From assembly GCA_947463165.1 (NCBI GenBank), contig CANHSW010000047.1, forward strand, positions 1 through 10,200: 10,200 nt of DNA, read 5' to 3'. The stretch's first letter is position 1; each line of letters begins with the position of its first letter. The translations under genes were made by a program, and so were the position numbers. Shown one piece after another: positions 6,833 through 10,200 of this stretch. The notes under the pieces are model-generated. The model ran no database searches. It was not told the DNA's origin and saw only the letters and a program-made list of their open reading frames with translations. Source of the DNA: Cyanobacteriota bacterium (GTDB taxonomy: Bacteria > Cyanobacteriota > Cyanobacteriia > PCC-6307 > Cyanobiaceae).

Positions 6833-8029
6833 TTGACCCAGCTCCAGCCGCTGCCCCCCGTTTCCAGCTCGCATCGCCGGCGGCTGGATCCGATCGCAAC
6901 TCCCGTCCGCCTGCTGCTCGGTCCAGGCCCTTCCAACGCCCATCCCACCGTGCTGGAAGCTCTGGCGCGGATGCCGATCGGGCACCTTGATCCGCTCTAT
7001 GTGGAGTTGATGGGCGAGGTGCAGGAGCTGCTGCGTTATGTGTGGCAAACCGATAACAGGCTCACGATTCCGATGAGCGGCACCGGCAGTGCCGCCATGG
7101 AGGCCACCCTGGCCAACACCATCGAGCCCGGCGACAAGGTGCTGGTGGCGGTGAAGGGCTATTTCGGCCTGCGCCTGGCCGACATGGCCGGCCGTTACCG
7201 GGCCGAGGTGGTGACCATTGAGCGCCCTTGGGGCGAGGCCTTCTCCCTCGACGAGCTGGAGGTGGCCCTGGCCACCCATCGGCCAGCGATTTTGGCGATG
7301 GTGCATGCCGAAACCTCCACCGGTGTCTGCCAGCCGATGCAGGGGATTGGCGAACTTTGCCGCCGCTACGACTGCCTGTTGCTGCTGGATACCGTCACCT
7401 CCCTGGGGGCTGTACCGCTGTACTTGGATGAATGGAAGGTTGATTTGGCCTATAGCTGTAGCCAAAAAGCACTCAGCTGTCCGCCGGGCCTAGGCCCATT
7501 TTCGATGGGTCCGCGGGCCGAGGCCAAAATGATGGCCCGCCAGGGCAAAGTGCCCAACTGGTATCTAGATGTCACCCTGCTGAATAAGTACTGGGGCAGC
7601 GATCGGGTGTATCACCACACCGCCCCGGTGAACATGAATTTCGGCATCCGAGAAGCCCTGCGCCTGCTGGCGGAAGAGGGGCTGGAGGCCTCCTGGGCGC
7701 GCCATCGTGCCAATGCCGAGCGGCTATGGGCGGGCCTGGAGTCTCTCGGCCTGGAGTTGCATGTGCCCGAACAGCTGCGCCTGCCCACCTTGACCACCGT
7801 GCGCATCCCCGAGGGGGTAGATGGCAAGGCCTTCAGCCTGCACCTGCTCAATAAGCACGGCATTGAAGTGGGTGGTGGCCTGGGTAGCTTGGCCGGCAAG
7901 GTATGGCGTATCGGCTTGATGGGTTACAACAGCCAACCGGAGAACGTTGATTTGTTGCTCAACCTATTCGAGGGCGAATTGCCTGCTTTCAAGTCCGCTT
8001 CTAGCAGGTCTGTCCCCGTCTCCGCTTAA
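6833..8029 (+). CDS. Alanine/serine-glyoxylate aminotransferase family (PLP, class V)
   Basis: This fold-type I enzyme should convert glyoxylate to glycine using alanine or serine as amino donor, the glycine-forming step of cyanobacterial photorespiration. The 398-residue product shows LLLGPGPSNAHPTVLEAL (28-45), the phosphate loop SGTGSAAME (82-90), LLLDTVTSLG with PLP-ring Asp D186, SCSQKALSCPPG with Schiff-base K212, and VWRIGLMG with carboxylate-binding R359. The match to AGXT/Spt-type enzymes is strong; the preferred donor cannot be told from sequence. The only plausible start is TTG 6833, because the first in-frame ATG falls beyond the conserved cofactor region entry. The first 20 residues are variable. 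The 3' end overlaps convergent tadA by 29 bases. Codon use matches the neighbours. Confidence 0.93.
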   Translation: MTQLQPLPPVSSSHRRRLDPIATPVRLLLGPGPSNAHPTVLEALARMPIGHLDPLYVELMGEVQELLRYVWQTDNRLTIPMSGTGSAAMEATLANTIEPGDKVLVAVKGYFGLRLADMAGRYRAEVVTIERPWGEAFSLDELEVALATHRPAILAMVHAETSTGVCQPMQGIGELCRRYDCLLLLDTVTSLGAVPLYLDEWKVDLAYSCSQKALSCPPGLGPFSMGPRAEAKMMARQGKVPNWYLDVTLLNKYWGSDRVYHHTAPVNMNFGIREALRLLAEEGLEASWARHRANAERLWAGLESLGLELHVPEQLRLPTLTTVRIPEGVDGKAFSLHLLNKHGIEVGGGLGSLAGKVWRIGLMGYNSQPENVDLLLNLFEGELPAFKSASSRSVPVSA

Positions 8030-8612
8030 ACCAAAGCCGCAACTGCTGGCTGGCCGCTTCCGCCTCGATGCCGCCGATCACGCCCATGACGTGATGGGCG
8101 CTGGGGTGATCGGCCAGATCCAGGCAGCCCCCCAGGGCGCCGCGTTTGGGATCCGGGGCGCCAAACACCACCTGCCCCATCCGAGCCTGCACCAGGGCCC
8201 CGGCACACATCGGGCAGGGTTCCAGGGTCACCACCAGGGTGCAGTGGTTCAGCCGCCAATCCCCTAGCAACCGCGCCGCCTGGCCGATCGCGATCAACTC
8301 GGCATGGCCCAGGGGGTCCTGGGCCTGGTGACGGCGGTTGCTGCCCCAGCCAATGCAACGGTTTTTTGCATCGAGCACCACGGCCGCTACGGGAATATCG
8401 CCGTCGTGGCCCATGCGGTTGCAGTGCCGCAACAGCCGCTGCATCCAATGCCGATACAGCTGGTGGAGCGGTTGGTTGACCAGCTGGCTAGGTGACTGGT
8501 GATCGGGCTGGCTGGCTAGTTGACTCGCCGCTTTGCTGGCCAGCTGGCTATTTGGCTGGCGATACGGCTGTAGATATGGCCGCTCAGCATTCGAGCTCTC
8601 CTGGGGGGCCAT
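8001..8612 (-). CDS. tadA: tRNA-specific adenosine deaminase with a repetitive N-terminal extension
   Basis: TadA deaminates A34 of tRNA-Arg(ACG) to inosine so that one tRNA reads several Arg codons. The zinc and catalytic motifs are complete: GHAELIAI (H103, proton-shuttle E105) and EPCPMCAGAL (C133, C136). The downstream segment VVFGAPDPKRGALGG and HHVMGVIGG are family-like. The deaminase domain begins only near residue 52 (LYRHWMQRLLRHCNR). The first 50 residues are Gln/Ser/Leu/Ala-rich and built from an approximately 30-base imperfect repeat, unlike usual TadA. No GTG or TTG lies between, so the start is ATG 8612 or the Met 57 codon (ATG at 8444 on the reverse strand). The second would give a normal-length 147-residue enzyme. 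Its end is inside the 3' end of the aminotransferase gene. Confidence 0.93.
   Translation of the reverse strand: MAPQESSNAERPYLQPYRQPNSQLASKAASQLASQPDHQSPSQLVNQPLHQLYRHWMQRLLRHCNRMGHDGDIPVAAVVLDAKNRCIGWGSNRRHQAQDPLGHAELIAIGQAARLLGDWRLNHCTLVVTLEPCPMCAGALVQARMGQVVFGAPDPKRGALGGCLDLADHPSAHHVMGVIGGIEAEAASQQLRLWFKRRRGQTC
8480..8570. repeat. Imperfect ~30-bp repeats under the TadA N-terminus
   Basis: CCAGCTGGCTA occurs at 8480-8490 and 8540-8550, exactly 60 bases apart, and the 31 bases from each start remain alike (ending GATCGGGCTG versus GATACGGCTG). A third, partial copy, GCTGGCTAGTTGACT, begins at 8511. In the TadA frame they encode SQLA and SQLV motifs. The block marks local expansion and explains the low-complexity extension. 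Confidence 0.8.
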
Positions 8613-8627
8613 CGCTGCTTTTGTCGT

Positions 8628-8678
8628 CCAGCCACGCTTCTAGACCAGCCTCGCTTCTAACCCAGCCCCGCAGGCGAG
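8628..8678 (+). repeat. 17-bp tandem repeat between tadA and the decarboxylase
   Basis: CCAGCCACGCTTCTAGA (8628-8644) is followed directly by CCAGCCTCGCTTCTAAC (8645-8661), and a third copy (8662-8678) keeps only CCAGCC-CGC. The array fills most of the 67-base divergent gap and reaches the base before the decarboxylase start codon. Any tadA and decarboxylase promoters must overlap it. Confidence 0.75.
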
Positions 8679-8679
8679 A

Positions 8680-10131
8680 ATGCAAATTGCCGAGCCTTCG
8701 CCGTTGGTACCTGCGCCATCTGCCCTGCGGGCCAATTTGCTGGCCGCCTTTCCGGCGCCGGACCAATTTGATCCGGTATTGGCGCACTTTCTTGAGCAGG
8801 TCAGTCAGCAGTTGGCCGAGTGGCTGGGCAGTGCCGCCCTGCGCTCACCCCTGCCCGCCTTTGCTGCCCTGGCCGCAGCGGCGGCACCGGCCCAGCTGGA
8901 GTTGGACTGGGCAGGTTTGGGCCCGGCGGCGCTACTGGCCGATCTGCAGCGGGTGATGGACGGGGCCTACAACCCCAACCATCCAGGCGCCCTGGCCCAC
9001 CTGGATCCACCGCCGCTGGCCGCTTCGATCGCGGCGGAATTGGTCTGTGCCGGCCTCAACAACAACCTGCTCTCAGAGGAGCTCTCCCCCAGCCTCAGCC
9101 AGCTGGAGCGGCAGGTATGCACCTGGCTGGCCCAGCGGCTGGGCATGCCTGCTGGCAGTGGCGGTGTAGCCGCCAGCGGCGGCACTCTGTCCAACCTGAT
9201 GGCCCTGGTAACCGCCCGGCGCGCCGCTGGTTTGGCCTGCTGCCCAGATGCGGTGGTGCTGGCCAGCGCCGACGCCCACGTGTCGCTGAATAAGGCGATG
9301 GCGGTGATGGGGCTGCCGGCCACGGCCCTGCTGCCTATTCCGGTGGATGCTGGCGGCTGTCTGGATGTGGAGGCCCTGGCCGAGCTGCTGGCCCAGCAGC
9401 GGCGCCTGGGCATCCCGGTGATCGCCGTGGTGGCCACGGCCGGCACCACCGTGCGCGGGGCTGTGGATCCGCTTTCGGCCATGGCTGCCCTGTGCAAGCA
9501 GCAGGGGGTGTGGCTGCACGTGGATGGGGCAATCGGAGCGGTGTTTGGTTTGATTGCCGGCCATCGCCAGCGGGTGGCGGGCATTGAGCTGGCCGATTCG
9601 GTGACGATCAACCCCCAAAAGCTGCTGGGCATCACCAAAACCTCCTCGCTGCTGCTGCTGGCCGAACCGCGGCAGCTGGGGGCGGCCTTTGGCACCGGTT
9701 TGCCCTATATGGAACCGAGCTGGGGCGGCGGCCACGGCGGCGAGTGCGGCCTGCAGGGCAGCAGGCCAGGGGAGGTGCTCAAGCTGTGGCTGGGCCTGCG
9801 CCAACTGGGGCTGGAGGGAATTGAGCAGTTGTTGGATGGCGCCATCGCTCGCCGCCGCCAATTGCAGCAGCTGTTGGCGGGCAATGAAAAGCTGCTATTG
9901 CGCGGCGGCAGTTTGCACATGTTGGCCTTCACTCCCGCCGCCGCCAGCGTTGAGCAGGCCGAGCTGTGGAGCCAGACCACCCGGCAGCGATTGCTGGCGG
10001 AGGGCTTGATGCTCTCGCGGCCGCTCTACGCCGGCCGCCATCACCTCAAAGCGGTGCTGGGCAACCCCCACACCGGCCCCGATCATCTGGCGCATTTGGC
10101 GCAATTGGTGCAAGCATCTCTCCATGACTGA
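8680..10131 (+). CDS. Group II PLP-dependent amino acid decarboxylase, substrate unknown
   Basis: This is a fold-type I decarboxylase related to glutamate, aromatic amino acid and 2,4-diaminobutyrate decarboxylases. The 483-residue product follows the family order: NPNHPGALAHLDPPPL (98-113), NNNLLSEELSPSLSQLE (127-143), SGGTLSNLMAL (166-176), DAHVSLNKA with H200 stacking on PLP, VVATAGTTVRGAVDP (250-264), WLHVDGAIGAVFG with D282, and SVTINPQKLLGI with Schiff-base K314. HVDGA and NPQK replace the commoner HVDAA and DPHK, so the substrate should not be assumed from characterised members. The first 70 residues are Ala/Leu/Pro-rich and variable. ATG 8680 has no clear ribosome binding site and follows a tandem repeat directly. 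A small membrane protein gene overlaps the stop by 8 bases, suggesting translational coupling. Confidence 0.9.
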   Translation: MQIAEPSPLVPAPSALRANLLAAFPAPDQFDPVLAHFLEQVSQQLAEWLGSAALRSPLPAFAALAAAAAPAQLELDWAGLGPAALLADLQRVMDGAYNPNHPGALAHLDPPPLAASIAAELVCAGLNNNLLSEELSPSLSQLERQVCTWLAQRLGMPAGSGGVAASGGTLSNLMALVTARRAAGLACCPDAVVLASADAHVSLNKAMAVMGLPATALLPIPVDAGGCLDVEALAELLAQQRRLGIPVIAVVATAGTTVRGAVDPLSAMAALCKQQGVWLHVDGAIGAVFGLIAGHRQRVAGIELADSVTINPQKLLGITKTSSLLLLAEPRQLGAAFGTGLPYMEPSWGGGHGGECGLQGSRPGEVLKLWLGLRQLGLEGIEQLLDGAIARRRQLQQLLAGNEKLLLRGGSLHMLAFTPAAASVEQAELWSQTTRQRLLAEGLMLSRPLYAGRHHLKAVLGNPHTGPDHLAHLAQLVQASLHD

Positions 10132-10200
10132 ACCAGGAAAGTCCAACCCCCGGGGCCGTTGGGTGGCGATTGCCACCGGCGCCATTTCGATATTGATTGG
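10124..10200 (+). CDS. Small membrane protein, 5' part (runs off the right edge)
   Basis: ATG 10124 opens a frame that runs to the window end, reading MTEPGKSNPRGRW then VAIATGAISILIG. A short polar, basic N-terminus followed by a hydrophobic stretch predicts a membrane segment entered from the cytoplasmic side. The start lies 8 bases inside the decarboxylase gene in another frame, a typical operon overlap. Only about 25 codons are visible, so the family is unknown. Confidence 0.65.
   Translation, partial: MTEPGKSNPRGRWVAIATGAISILI

Noticed and set aside
8480..8678. Repeat blocks considered as a CRISPR array
   Set aside because: Copies are imperfect, contiguous or overlapping, with no unique spacers and no cas genes.
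9073..9861. 262- and 242-codon frames antisense to the decarboxylase
   Set aside because: Low-complexity shadow translations (Ala/Ser/Gln/His-rich) opposite a gene with complete motifs.

Overview
The window looks like ordinary chromosome from a picocyanobacterium of the Synechococcus/Cyanobium type. It is GC-rich and densely packed. It carries a phycobilisome core gene (apcF, allophycocyanin beta-18), a cyanobacterial glycogen branching enzyme, a type I glutamine synthetase with a near-consensus NtcA promoter, and a photorespiratory-type aminotransferase. I saw no phage, insertion sequence, CRISPR array, tRNA or rRNA.

Layout. 1-398: 3' part of a gene for a DUF3887-like protein (+). 530-2866: glgB (+). 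2879-3961: a class I SAM-dependent methyltransferase (-), tail to tail with glgB across 12 bases. 3962-4175: a divergent intergenic region with a perfect NtcA-type palindrome (GTA-N8-TAC) inside a 9-bp inverted repeat, followed by short tandem duplications. 4176-4433: a small Arg/His-rich basic protein (+), unrecognised. 4434-4601: an AT-rich spacer with the glnA terminator. 4602-6020: glnA (-). 6021-6258: glnA/apcF divergent promoter region. 6259-6777: apcF (+). 6833-8029: an alanine/serine-glyoxylate aminotransferase (+). Its end overlaps the end of tadA (8001-8612, -) by 29 bases. 8680-10131: a group II PLP-dependent decarboxylase (+). 10124 to the edge: start of a small membrane protein gene overlapping the decarboxylase stop by 8 bases.

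The genes link carbon storage (glgB), nitrogen assimilation (glnA), light harvesting (apcF) and photorespiration (the aminotransferase). The clearest regulatory signal is NtcA, the cyanobacterial nitrogen regulator. A class II activator site stands at exactly the canonical spacing from a -10 box before glnA. A second, fully palindromic site lies about 2 kb away, between the methyltransferase and the small basic protein. That site, with the protein's basic composition and its place next to glnA, suggests a glutamine synthetase-inactivating-factor-like protein, but this is a hypothesis only.

No obviously new multi-gene system is visible. The parts most worth a second look are the 4.0-4.5 kb island and the repeat-built N-terminal extension of TadA.
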